The position numbers were made by a program, and so were the translations under genes. Of a DNA stretch of 36,391 nt, positions 15,072 to 22,352 are shown one piece after another (the first letter of the stretch is position 1; every line of letters starts with the position of its first letter). Origin of the DNA: an uncultured bacterium (lineage in GTDB: Bacteria > Bacillota > Clostridia > Lachnospirales > Lachnospiraceae); contig CAJMNU010000004.1 in NCBI GenBank assembly GCA_905214855.1, positions 1 through 36,391 of the forward strand. The letters run 5' to 3'. The notes beneath the pieces are model-generated. The model was not told the DNA's origin. It saw nothing but the letters and a program-made list of their open reading frames with translations, and made no database searches.

Positions 15072-15758
15072 TCAAGTATCTGTACTTTTCAATTTTAGGA
15101 CCAGCCCCCCTTTTTCCCCTATATTTTTTAAAATCTGTCTGCCAGCCTTTTTCAATTCTTCTGTATCAGCCTGATTTAAGACAGGTATCACTTCTGCTTT
15201 AGGGAAACGAAAACGCAATGGCTGTAGGTAACCATATTTCATCAAAATTCCCAAATCCTCTATTTGTAATATTTTTTCTTCCTCTTCCGTTTTGAGGATA
15301 TTTTTGACCAGTTCCAAACGATGGCAGACCATACCGATTGGCTTTCCCAGTCCTGACAATCCCTCTACCACATAAATCCTATCTGCATCTGGAAAAATGA
15401 CAGGTTCATGGGAAGCAGGGACTTTGACAGGCAAACGTTTAGATCCATCTGCTTCAATCAGTATATCATCTGCAACAGCCTCTATCTTATGATAGTCTAT
15501 ATCTCCGGGATATCCCATTCTTACATTTCCCTGCCTATCTATCACCACTCGTCCTATCTCAAGACAAGAATGCCCTCTGAATTCGTCCCCTGTAAAATTC
15601 TGATCATCCTTTAATAAAATTCCATTTTCTTGCGGAATCATACGATGAGTTGTAGTCAAAATCGCTACAAGACGCCCTTTTTGGGTCAATTCCTGTGCCA
15701 TTCTTTGAATCAGAGAGGTCTTTCCTCCAGCCCCTACGACATAAATCTTTCTTCCCAT
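15072..15758 (-). CDS. yqeC: Selenium cofactor biosynthesis protein YqeC
   Basis: The 228-residue protein starts MGRKIYVVGAGGKTSLIQRMA, with a Walker-A-type GAGGKTS loop, followed by TTTHRM, DDILIEADGSKRLPVKVPASHEPVI (the strongly conserved EADGSKxxPxKxPxxxEPV motif of the family) and VLNQAD. YqeC is a predicted accessory factor found only with selenium-dependent molybdenum hydroxylases, thought to help make or install the labile selenium ligand; its biochemistry is not settled. It lies 42 bases after the aminotransferase gene and overlaps ygfJ. Confidence 0.92.
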   Translation of the reverse strand: MGRKIYVVGAGGKTSLIQRMAQELTQKGRLVAILTTTHRMIPQENGILLKDDQNFTGDEFRGHSCLEIGRVVIDRQGNVRMGYPGDIDYHKIEAVADDILIEADGSKRLPVKVPASHEPVIFPDADRIYVVEGLSGLGKPIGMVCHRLELVKNILKTEEEEKILQIEDLGILMKYGYLQPLRFRFPKAEVIPVLNQADTEELKKAGRQILKNIGEKGGLVLKLKSTDT

Positions 15759-15800
15759 CGTATTTTTCTCCTTCTCTTTTCGTTCATACCATCGTCTTCA

Positions 15801-16979
15801 CTACCCTTCGGCGATCTCCCTGACAGCCTCTGCCGCTTTTTCAACCTCTTCTATGGTATTGAAATGCGAAAAACTAAATCTGACACAGCCCTGTTCCTCT
15901 GTTCCCAATGCTTTATGCATCAATGGAGCACAATGTCCTCCTGAACGGGTCAATACACCATACTCCTGAGCCAGCCAGTCACTGACTTCACCAGAATCCA
16001 TATCTCTGATATTCAAAGAAACAATCGCTCCATGTTTTTCTTCACTCATAGGGCATTCTTCCATGTCTCCATATATTGTCACTCCAGAAAGATCTTTCAC
16101 TCTATGATAAAAATGATCTGCCAGCTGCATCTCCCGCTTTCTTAGAACATCCACACCCTGTTCTTTCAGGAAAAGCAGTGACGCACACAGACCTGCGATT
16201 CCATGTCCATTAAGAGTACCTGCCTCCAACGCAGTCGGCATCTTATCTGGATGACTTTGCAGATACGTTTCAATTCCGCTTCCTCCTGAGAGAAGAGGTT
16301 TGATCTTTATTCCAGACCGCACACAAATCCCTCCTGTTCCCTGTGGTCCTAAAAGGCTTTTATGTCCGGTAAAACACAAAATATCTATACAGTCTCTTTG
16401 CATATCAATCGGAAAGACCCCTGCTGTCTGGGAAGCATCCACAACAAAAAGTACACCCTTTTCCCGACAGGTTCTTCCAATTTTTCGGATATCCGTAAGA
16501 TTTCCTGTCAGATTGGATTCATGTGTCAAAATCACTGCCTTGACATCTTCAGTTATGCTGTCTAACAGTCTCTCTTCATCCAGTTTTCCTTTTTTTCTCT
16601 CATTGCTGTCTTCCTGCATTCCGATACAGCCGATCCGTTCTACAAAAACTCCTCTTTTTTCCATCTCATAAAGAGGGCGGAGTACACTGTTATGTTCCAT
16701 TACGCTTGTCACGACATGGTCTCCCGATTCTAAAATCCCTTTGATTGCTATGTTCAGACTTTCTGTTGCATTCATAGTAAATACCGTCTGTTCCGCCCCA
16801 TATCCATGAAACAGTTCATCCAGAAGTTCTCTTGTCTCGTAAATGATCCTTGACCCAGAAAGAGCGGCTTCATGTGTTCCTCTTCCACTGTTCCCCATCA
16901 TTCCCATCGCCCTGACAACAGCATTTGCCACTGTATCTGGCTTATGCAGACTGGTTGCAGCACAATCTAAATAAATCAT
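15801..16979 (-). CDS. Class-V aminotransferase, cysteine desulfurase/selenocysteine lyase-like
   Basis: The 392-residue PLP enzyme begins MIYLDCAATSLHKP, with TMNATESLNIAI for PLP phosphate binding, ILTHESNLTG, FVVDASQTAG, the PLP Lys in CFTGHKSLLGPQGTGG and the sulfur-accepting Cys in TRSGGHCAPLMHK near residue 347. It belongs to the Csd/SufS-like group often encoded with yqeB and yqeC. It would take selenium or sulfur from (seleno)cysteine and pass it on, here plausibly to SelD or YedF, or onto the molybdenum cofactor. Its start overlaps the yqeB stop by 4 bases (ATGA), so the two are translationally coupled. The substrate (S or Se) cannot be told from sequence. Confidence 0.92.
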   Translation of the reverse strand: MIYLDCAATSLHKPDTVANAVVRAMGMMGNSGRGTHEAALSGSRIIYETRELLDELFHGYGAEQTVFTMNATESLNIAIKGILESGDHVVTSVMEHNSVLRPLYEMEKRGVFVERIGCIGMQEDSNERKKGKLDEERLLDSITEDVKAVILTHESNLTGNLTDIRKIGRTCREKGVLFVVDASQTAGVFPIDMQRDCIDILCFTGHKSLLGPQGTGGICVRSGIKIKPLLSGGSGIETYLQSHPDKMPTALEAGTLNGHGIAGLCASLLFLKEQGVDVLRKREMQLADHFYHRVKDLSGVTIYGDMEECPMSEEKHGAIVSLNIRDMDSGEVSDWLAQEYGVLTRSGGHCAPLMHKALGTEEQGCVRFSFSHFNTIEEVEKAAEAVREIAEG

Positions 16980-17818
16980 GCTTTTTCTTCCTCACCTTTT
17001 TCTTTTGATTCCAAATACATCAGTGCCTCCAGCACACCACCAGCAATACATCTTGCTTTATCAGAAATTGTAAAACAATTTTTATACTCCTCTTTTCTTG
17101 GATCGATATCTGCAATTTTAAATCCCTCACTGACTGGATATCCATCTCGGATCAATCCTCTTAACAGACCTGTCAGAGACGCAAGCACAGGCACATTGCT
17201 CCCGTCTTCTCTCTCAATCCTCGCAATCTCCTCCCCTTTTTCAACAGAGTCTCCAATTGTTCTAATATTCTTCAAGATCCCTGCCGCTGGAGAATGGATC
17301 ACACGCTCTTTTCCATATCCTCCGATCACACCGGGAATCCCTGTATTCGGCTGTGCACTCCCCTTTTCAATGATTCTTCCCAAGTTGTGTCCACGTTTTG
17401 TCTCGATCACCAGATCTACATCCACACCAGCCTCAAATCCCGGTCCTAATGCGACTGTCTTATCTGCCATATTTCTGTTTGTTCCCAAATTCTTTTTTGC
17501 AAGAATCCCATCAACAACAGCCCATGGACGGATCTGATGCAGGATTTCACAGTTTTCATCTTTCATAATGGGGATTTCCTGATCTTTTATGATCTTATAT
17601 GCTTCCTCCAGATCATCTGCTAAACGGCAAGTCATGCCCTCCACTTCACAAACACCATCATATACAGCTTCTGAAAATGCCACACAGCGCCGAATAGCGG
17701 ATGGGTGACCGCTCTCCAAAACAAGTACAGGGTATCCCGCCTTTCTTAATTTATAGATCGTTCCCGTCGCAAGATCTCCTCCTCCTCTTACGACAATAAA
17801 CTGTTCTTCTCGTTTCAT
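16976..17818 (-). CDS. yqeB: Selenium-dependent molybdenum cofactor protein YqeB
   Basis: About 280 residues, full length for YqeB. The N terminus has a Rossmann-like loop IVVRGGGDLATGTIYKLRKAGYPVLVLE. Further in are AVVDGILAKKN, ALGPGFEAGVDVDLVIETKRGHNLGR and a biotinyl/lipoyl-like barrel, HSPAAGILKNIRTIGDSVEKGEEIA. The family occurs with SelD and YqeC in genomes that use selenium as a labile cofactor of molybdenum hydroxylases; an XdhC-like role is suspected. ATG 17818 was picked from the family start; three ATGs up to 17854 are in frame, and none has a clearly better ribosome site. It overlaps the downstream aminotransferase gene. Confidence 0.9.
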   Translation of the reverse strand: MKREEQFIVVRGGGDLATGTIYKLRKAGYPVLVLESGHPSAIRRCVAFSEAVYDGVCEVEGMTCRLADDLEEAYKIIKDQEIPIMKDENCEILHQIRPWAVVDGILAKKNLGTNRNMADKTVALGPGFEAGVDVDLVIETKRGHNLGRIIEKGSAQPNTGIPGVIGGYGKERVIHSPAAGILKNIRTIGDSVEKGEEIARIEREDGSNVPVLASLTGLLRGLIRDGYPVSEGFKIADIDPRKEEYKNCFTISDKARCIAGGVLEALMYLESKEKGEEEKA

Positions 17819-17904
17819 CACTTTTCTTTGTCCTTTTCCCATTTCCATCCACAATTTTTTATTTTAACTCAACCAACAGCAGATTCCTACTGGTATGACT
17901 ACTT

Positions 17905-17940
17905 ATATTACTACTGATATTACTACTGATATTACTATCA
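17905..17940. repeat. 12-bp tandem repeat between yedF and yqeB
   Basis: Two exact copies of ATATTACTACTG (17905-17916, 17917-17928) and a third diverged copy (17929-17940) lie in the 171-base spacer. No gene is visible in it. Confidence 0.85.
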
Positions 17941-17989
17941 GTTTGTACTACTTATACTATTGTTTATTACATCACTACCTCTTTACTGT

Positions 17990-18646
17990 CTATGGCTTGA
18001 CAAGCAGATCTGCTCCCATCATCTTTTCTGTTATCTCATACATGTTGGTTACACCTCCAATGCAAAGAGATTCACTCAGTCCATAGTGGTTCAAGCAGGT
18101 TCCGCATGTTAAAATTTCTGCTCCCTGTTCCTCCAAAACATGAAGATCTTCCAAAGCAGCAGATCCCTCACAAGTCCATTTTGCACCTCCATTATAAAAC
18201 AGGATCGTCTTAGGAATTGTGTCCTGTTGGGTCAGTGCAAAAATAAATCCTTTCATCAGCAGCTTTCCCAAAACTGGGTCTCCACTTCCCATTTCTTCTG
18301 AAGAGATCACAACTACTTTGTTTTGAAAATTGTTTTGGAAAGACATTGGTTTACATCCACATTCCTCTGTTTCCTTTGATGTCCCATGTTCTGATATATC
18401 CTTTTGAGTTCCTGATGTTTCTTCTGTCTCTTCTGGAAGAGTAATCTCTACTTCAAACTCTCTCTCCCTCAATTTTTTATAGGAAGACAACAGATGTTTA
18501 TGATTTGCCATCTTCACCAGATTTTGAACTGCAATCTCATTGTCCACCAAAACACACACTATTTCTCCTGGTTCTGCTGTTTCCAATGCCTTTTTTGTCT
18601 CAATTACTGGAAGCGGACACTGCTTCCCTCTCGCATCAATATTCAT
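17990..18646 (-). CDS. yedF: Sulfurtransferase-like selenium metabolism protein YedF
   Basis: About 218 residues in two parts. A TusA-like domain carries the Cys-Pro motif ARGKQCPLPVIETKKALE near residue 10. A variable linker contains a G-C-K stretch. A C-terminal DsrE-like domain (about 105-215) has VVISSEEMGSGDPVLGKLLM, ILFYNGGAKWTCEGS and TCGTCLNHYGL. TusA domains relay persulfide or perselenide, so YedF is a plausible selenium carrier between the aminotransferase and SelD. ATG 18646 has a clear AAGGAG at 8 bases; the open frame extends 7 codons upstream. It lies 50 bases after the GNAT gene. Confidence 0.92.
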   Translation of the reverse strand: MNIDARGKQCPLPVIETKKALETAEPGEIVCVLVDNEIAVQNLVKMANHKHLLSSYKKLREREFEVEITLPEETEETSGTQKDISEHGTSKETEECGCKPMSFQNNFQNKVVVISSEEMGSGDPVLGKLLMKGFIFALTQQDTIPKTILFYNGGAKWTCEGSAALEDLHVLEEQGAEILTCGTCLNHYGLSESLCIGGVTNMYEITEKMMGADLLVKP

Positions 18647-18696
18647 ATTTTTATCTCCTTCATTCATTTAAAATCTATATTTTTAAGTATTTTTCT

Positions 18697-19482
18697 TTAT
18701 GATTTACTATTTTCTTCTATTCTGTTTTGCTCCCATACATATGTCACATAAGCCTGATCAAACTGATATCCCAGTTTTTCTGCCAATGCTAAAGAAATCC
18801 TGTTTGCAGCATCCCAGCTTGGAAATAATCCTCTGTCCAAACATTCCAAAATCAATCTGGCAGCACATGCTGATGCCAGCCCTCGTCTTCTATATTCCAG
18901 TTTTGTGTCAATCTCAATCCCTCCATCATAATAACTATAAGAAGAAGCTCCTGCTGCCAAATCGTCTCCATGCATCACCACAAATCCGATTCCACATTCC
19001 TTATACTGTTTGGCATTCCGAAAAAGACTGACAAAATCCCTTGACCATTCCTGCATCAAACACCGCTGATATAACTCCTCATCGATTGGCTGTATGTAAA
19101 AACCATCCGGCAGATCTTTTACCAGTTTCTCCAGCTTTTCTATGCAAAAACTGTTTCTATTTTTCTTTAAAGCATAGCGCAATGTCTCTTCTGCCTCCGG
19201 CAAGATCTCACAGATCAAAGATTCCCATTCCTTCTCTCTTGGTATCACCAAAGCGGTTTCTCCTGCAATCTTTCTGATCGTTCTTACAAGATCCTCATTT
19301 GGAGTTCCGGAAAGAAAATAAAAATCTCCCACACACAACATCCCAGATTCGGGCATCTGTTCTGCATTGGCAAAAGCTCTCCCCATATATCCCTGAAGAC
19401 AGCTATTTATCATGGTTTCTTCCCATCCTGAAAACAATGGCTTCAGGCAACTCTTCATCTCACCTTTTATTTCCACAGTCAT
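18697..19482 (-). CDS. GNAT-family acetyltransferase (zwittermicin-resistance-like)
   Basis: The 261-residue protein has a variable N-terminal half and a C-terminal GNAT domain: GIGFVVMHGDDLAAGASSYSYYDGGIEI, then YRRRGLASACAARLILECL, the acetyl-CoA pyrophosphate-binding loop, and LFPSWDAANRISLALAEKLGY. This layout matches the GNAT_acetyltran group (PF12746), named for zwittermicin self-resistance but mostly uncharacterised. It sits between selD and yedF on the same strand, with gaps of 122 and 50 bases. A link to selenium or purine metabolism is suggested by position only. The start may be ATG 19482 (AAAGGA site) or ATG 19458 (AAGGTGAG site). Confidence 0.82.
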   Translation of the reverse strand: MTVEIKGEMKSCLKPLFSGWEETMINSCLQGYMGRAFANAEQMPESGMLCVGDFYFLSGTPNEDLVRTIRKIAGETALVIPREKEWESLICEILPEAEETLRYALKKNRNSFCIEKLEKLVKDLPDGFYIQPIDEELYQRCLMQEWSRDFVSLFRNAKQYKECGIGFVVMHGDDLAAGASSYSYYDGGIEIDTKLEYRRRGLASACAARLILECLDRGLFPSWDAANRISLALAEKLGYQFDQAYVTYVWEQNRIEENSKS

Positions 19483-19604
19483 TTGCAGTCTGTTCCTTTC
19501 ATTATGACTAGGCAGCTACATGCCCATAAACTTTAGGTCGTGAGTAACTGATGCTGTTTTCTGTTTCCCAAACAACTCCCTGTACTTTCTTACCATTTTG
19601 TATA

Positions 19605-20660
19605 TTAAGAGACTATAACTGATCTGTCCGTTTTCTTTACCACTTTGCCCACAATCGCACACGGCAATCCCAATTGTTTTAATTCTTCCAAAGCAGAGGC
19701 TGCATCTTCTTGCTGCATACTGACCAAAAGCCCTCCGGATGTCTGTGCATCAAATAAAATTTCTTCTATAGCAAAAGAACAATCTTCAAATCGCACTTTA
19801 TCCTGCACATGATTGCGGTTTCTCTGACCTGCTGCTGTCAGATAAAATTCTTCCACATACTCCTCACACTCTGGTATATATGGAATAGCATCTTTCCAGA
19901 TCTGTGCGCTGAACTGTTCTCCTAACATTTCACACAGATGGACAAGAAATCCAAAGCCTGTCACGTCTGTACATCCATGTGTCCGATACTTTCTCACAAT
20001 TTCAGATGCATATTTGTTCAGTGTGCTCATAGATCGGATGGCAAGATCCATTGCCTCATCCGATGCCTCATGGAGTCTAGAAGCAGTGCAGACAATCCCT
20101 ACCCCAAGTGGTTTTGTCAGGATCAGTGCATCCCCTTCTCTACATCCTGTATTGGCAAATACTTTATCTGGATGGATCGTTCCGGTTACAGACAACCCAT
20201 ATTTCACACTGTCATCCGCAATGGAATGTCCTCCTGCCAGCACACCTCCTGCTTCCCTTACTTTTTCACTGCCACCCAAAAGGATTTTTCCCAAAATGTT
20301 CAGATCCATCGCCTCTGGAAAACATACAATATTCATCGCTGTCTTGACATCACCACCCATTGCATAGATATCACTCAGCGCATTTGCTGCCGCAATCTGT
20401 CCAAATATATAAGGATCTTCCACCATAGGAGGAAAGAAGTCCAATGTCTGCACAATGGCAAGGTCGTCTGTCAGTTTATACACCGCTGCATCATCTGAAC
20501 TTTCATATCCGATCAACAAATTTTCATCTTTTACTTTTGGGATTTTTTCCAGAACCCGTCTAAGTGCACCGGGTCCTAATTTTGCAGTGCATCCGCCACC
20601 TCTGCAAAAAACAATCTCCTGTTCTTCCTGTCTCATATATTCACTTAGGCACAGCTCCAC
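19605..20660 (-). CDS. selD: Selenide, water dikinase SelD
   Basis: About 350 residues. SelD makes selenophosphate from selenide and ATP. Visible features are [14 protein letters not shown] with the catalytic Cys (Cys17 in E. coli; here Cys, not selenocysteine), [42 protein letters not shown] and TGFGFLVHL. Selenophosphate feeds selenocysteine or selenouridine synthesis, and also the selenium-carrying molybdenum hydroxylase beside it. The start is uncertain: GTG 20660 has only a weak site, ATG 20636 none, and the frame is open upstream without another start codon. It follows the hydantoinase by 69 bases. Confidence 0.95.
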   Translation of the reverse strand: MELCLSEYMRQEEQEIVFCRGGGCTAKLGPGALRRVLEKIPKVKDENLLIGYESSDDAAVYKLTDDLAIVQTLDFFPPMVEDPYIFGQIAAANALSDIYAMGGDVKTAMNIVCFPEAMDLNILGKILLGGSEKVREAGGVLAGGHSIADDSVKYGLSVTGTIHPDKVFANTGCREGDALILTKPLGVGIVCTASRLHEASDEAMDLAIRSMSTLNKYASEIVRKYRTHGCTDVTGFGFLVHLCEMLGEQFSAQIWKDAIPYIPECEEYVEEFYLTAAGQRNRNHVQDKVRFEDCSFAIEEILFDAQTSGGLLVSMQQEDAASALEELKQLGLPCAIVGKVVKKTDRSVIVS

Positions 20661-20729
20661 ACATCTTTTCTCAGTGGCAAAAAATGCCCTTTCCCCTTTC
20701 TTAAAATCAAATAGTATGGTAAATTTTTT

Positions 20730-22106
20730 CTAATTTAAAAGCATATTTCTTTTTCGTTTGATAAATTTCCCCTGATTTTCTTTTATAAGCTGATGGTTCT
20801 CTACAACTTTCTGTCCACGCAGGAACACAGTCTCAATCCTACCAGTCACTTCTGTCCCCTCAAAAGGTGCATAGTCTACATTTTGCAGCTGATCGTCTGC
20901 TGTTATTGTATCCTTTACTCCCGAACGCAGCAGCACCAGATCTGCGTCGCTTCCCACTTCGATACATCCTTTTTGTGGATACAGACCATATAATTTTGCA
21001 GGATTTTCTGACAAAACCTGACACATTTGCTCCAGAGAAATACGCCCTTTTTCTACCCCATAAGTATACAAAAGAACACCTCTTGTTTCAACCCCCGGCA
21101 TTCCTCCCGGGATCTTTGTAAAGTCATGTTCTCCTAATTTTTTCTGTTCTGTGGTAAAACTACAGTGATCTGTTGATACTGTTTGGATTTCACCGGATGC
21201 TAAAGCGTCCCAGAGTGCTTTCTGGTCTTCTTTTGTGCGAAGCGGAGGTGCGATCACATATTTTGCCCCCTCAAAATCGGGAAGATGATACAAAGATTCA
21301 TCCATCAAAAGATACTGTGGACACGTCTCTGCATATACCATCTGTCCCCTCTTTCTTGCCTCCTGTATTACCCTAAGCCCTTCTTTACATGTCAAATGTA
21401 CTACTACAACAGGTACATCCACAACTTCTGCAATGCGAAGAAGTCTGTCTATCGCCTCTGCTTCCGCCTGTACCGGACGGGTAATCGGATGACTGTCTAC
21501 TCCCATCTCTCCTTTTTTTATCCTTTCCTCCCGCACGGCATCGATCATTCCACTATTTTCACAATGCACCCCGGTAATCCCACCAATCTCTTTGAATCGT
21601 TTTAATATCTGATAAAATGCTTTGTCATCTACCATCATATCTGGATATGTCATGTACAATTTAAAAGAGGTGATCCCCTGTTCCATCATAGAATCCAATT
21701 CCTGACTGACTTCTTCATTCCATTCCGAAATAGACATATGAAAACTATAATCACAGGAACACTTTCCGTCTGCCTTTTCATGCCAGTTTTCAAGACCTTG
21801 CTGCAGCGTCTCCCCATGATACTGTGTTCCAAAATCGATCACCATGGTCGTTCCGCCACGGACTGCTGCCTGCGTTCCTGTTTTAAAATCATCTGCTGTC
21901 ACTGTGCCTGCTACATGGAGGTCAAAATGTGTATGGGCATCAATAAATCCGGGAAAGATCAACATTCCCTCTGCATTTACCACTTCGGCTTTCTCCTCCT
22001 GAAGGGATGCCGCGATTTTTGCGATCACTCCATCCTTTATCAGAAGATCCGCTTTTCTGCATCCATTTCCATTCACAATCGTTCCATTCTGAATCAATAT
22101 ATCCAT
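20730..22106 (-). CDS. hydA: Hydantoinase/dihydropyrimidinase-like amidohydrolase (HydA/HyuA)
   Basis: The 458-residue amidohydrolase has FIDAHTHFDLHV (HxH metal site), SFKLYMTYPDM with the Lys that is carboxylated to bridge two metals, VHCENSGM, VVVHLTCKEGL and VSTDHCSFT with the last metal Asp. It starts MDILIQNGTIVNG and is full length for dihydropyrimidinases and phenylhydantoinases. In this gene cluster it is expected to open a cyclic ureide or imide ring formed during anaerobic purine breakdown; the exact substrate cannot be read from sequence. It is separated from the xanthine dehydrogenase by 246 bases that contain a 9-bp tandem repeat. A GGAAAGAAAAT site precedes the ATG. Confidence 0.94.
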   Translation of the reverse strand: MDILIQNGTIVNGNGCRKADLLIKDGVIAKIAASLQEEKAEVVNAEGMLIFPGFIDAHTHFDLHVAGTVTADDFKTGTQAAVRGGTTMVIDFGTQYHGETLQQGLENWHEKADGKCSCDYSFHMSISEWNEEVSQELDSMMEQGITSFKLYMTYPDMMVDDKAFYQILKRFKEIGGITGVHCENSGMIDAVREERIKKGEMGVDSHPITRPVQAEAEAIDRLLRIAEVVDVPVVVVHLTCKEGLRVIQEARKRGQMVYAETCPQYLLMDESLYHLPDFEGAKYVIAPPLRTKEDQKALWDALASGEIQTVSTDHCSFTTEQKKLGEHDFTKIPGGMPGVETRGVLLYTYGVEKGRISLEQMCQVLSENPAKLYGLYPQKGCIEVGSDADLVLLRSGVKDTITADDQLQNVDYAPFEGTEVTGRIETVFLRGQKVVENHQLIKENQGKFIKRKRNMLLN

Positions 22107-22163
22107 ATTTTCTTTCCTTTCTCTATTTCTTTATTTTTCTTCTTCCTGTTCTTTTTTACATTA

Positions 22164-22244
22164 TTTGTACTGTTTATATTCTTTGTGTTGTTTGTACTTT
22201 TTGTACTGTTTGTATTCTTTATATTCTTTGTATTATTTATATTC
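22164..22244. repeat. 9-bp tandem repeat (nine units) between the xanthine dehydrogenase and hydA
   Basis: Nine consecutive 9-mers of the form TTTRTAYTN (for example TTTGTACTG, TTTATATTC, TTTGTATTC) run without interruption; TTTATATTC occurs three times. On the transcribed (minus) strand this is an A-rich, weakly structured RNA within the operon, ending about 57 bases before the hydA start. Confidence 0.9.
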
Positions 22245-22352
22245 TTTCCATCCCGCTGTCATCTTTGCTATACTTTCTATTCCTCTGCAACACGCCAAAA
22301 GGGAATCCCGCTTTGTCTTGATCCATGCGGCATTCCCCTCTGTGTTATATGC

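Noticed and set aside
22100..22260. Minus-strand open frame through the 9-bp repeat (Asn/Thr/Lys-rich)
   Set aside because: It has no start codon and ends inside the hydA start; period 9 only keeps the frame by chance.
22007..22321. Plus-strand Phe/Leu/Val-rich ORFs in the repeat region
   Set aside because: They are read from the 9-bp T-rich repeat and antisense to hydA; they have no ribosome site and look like low-complexity artefacts.
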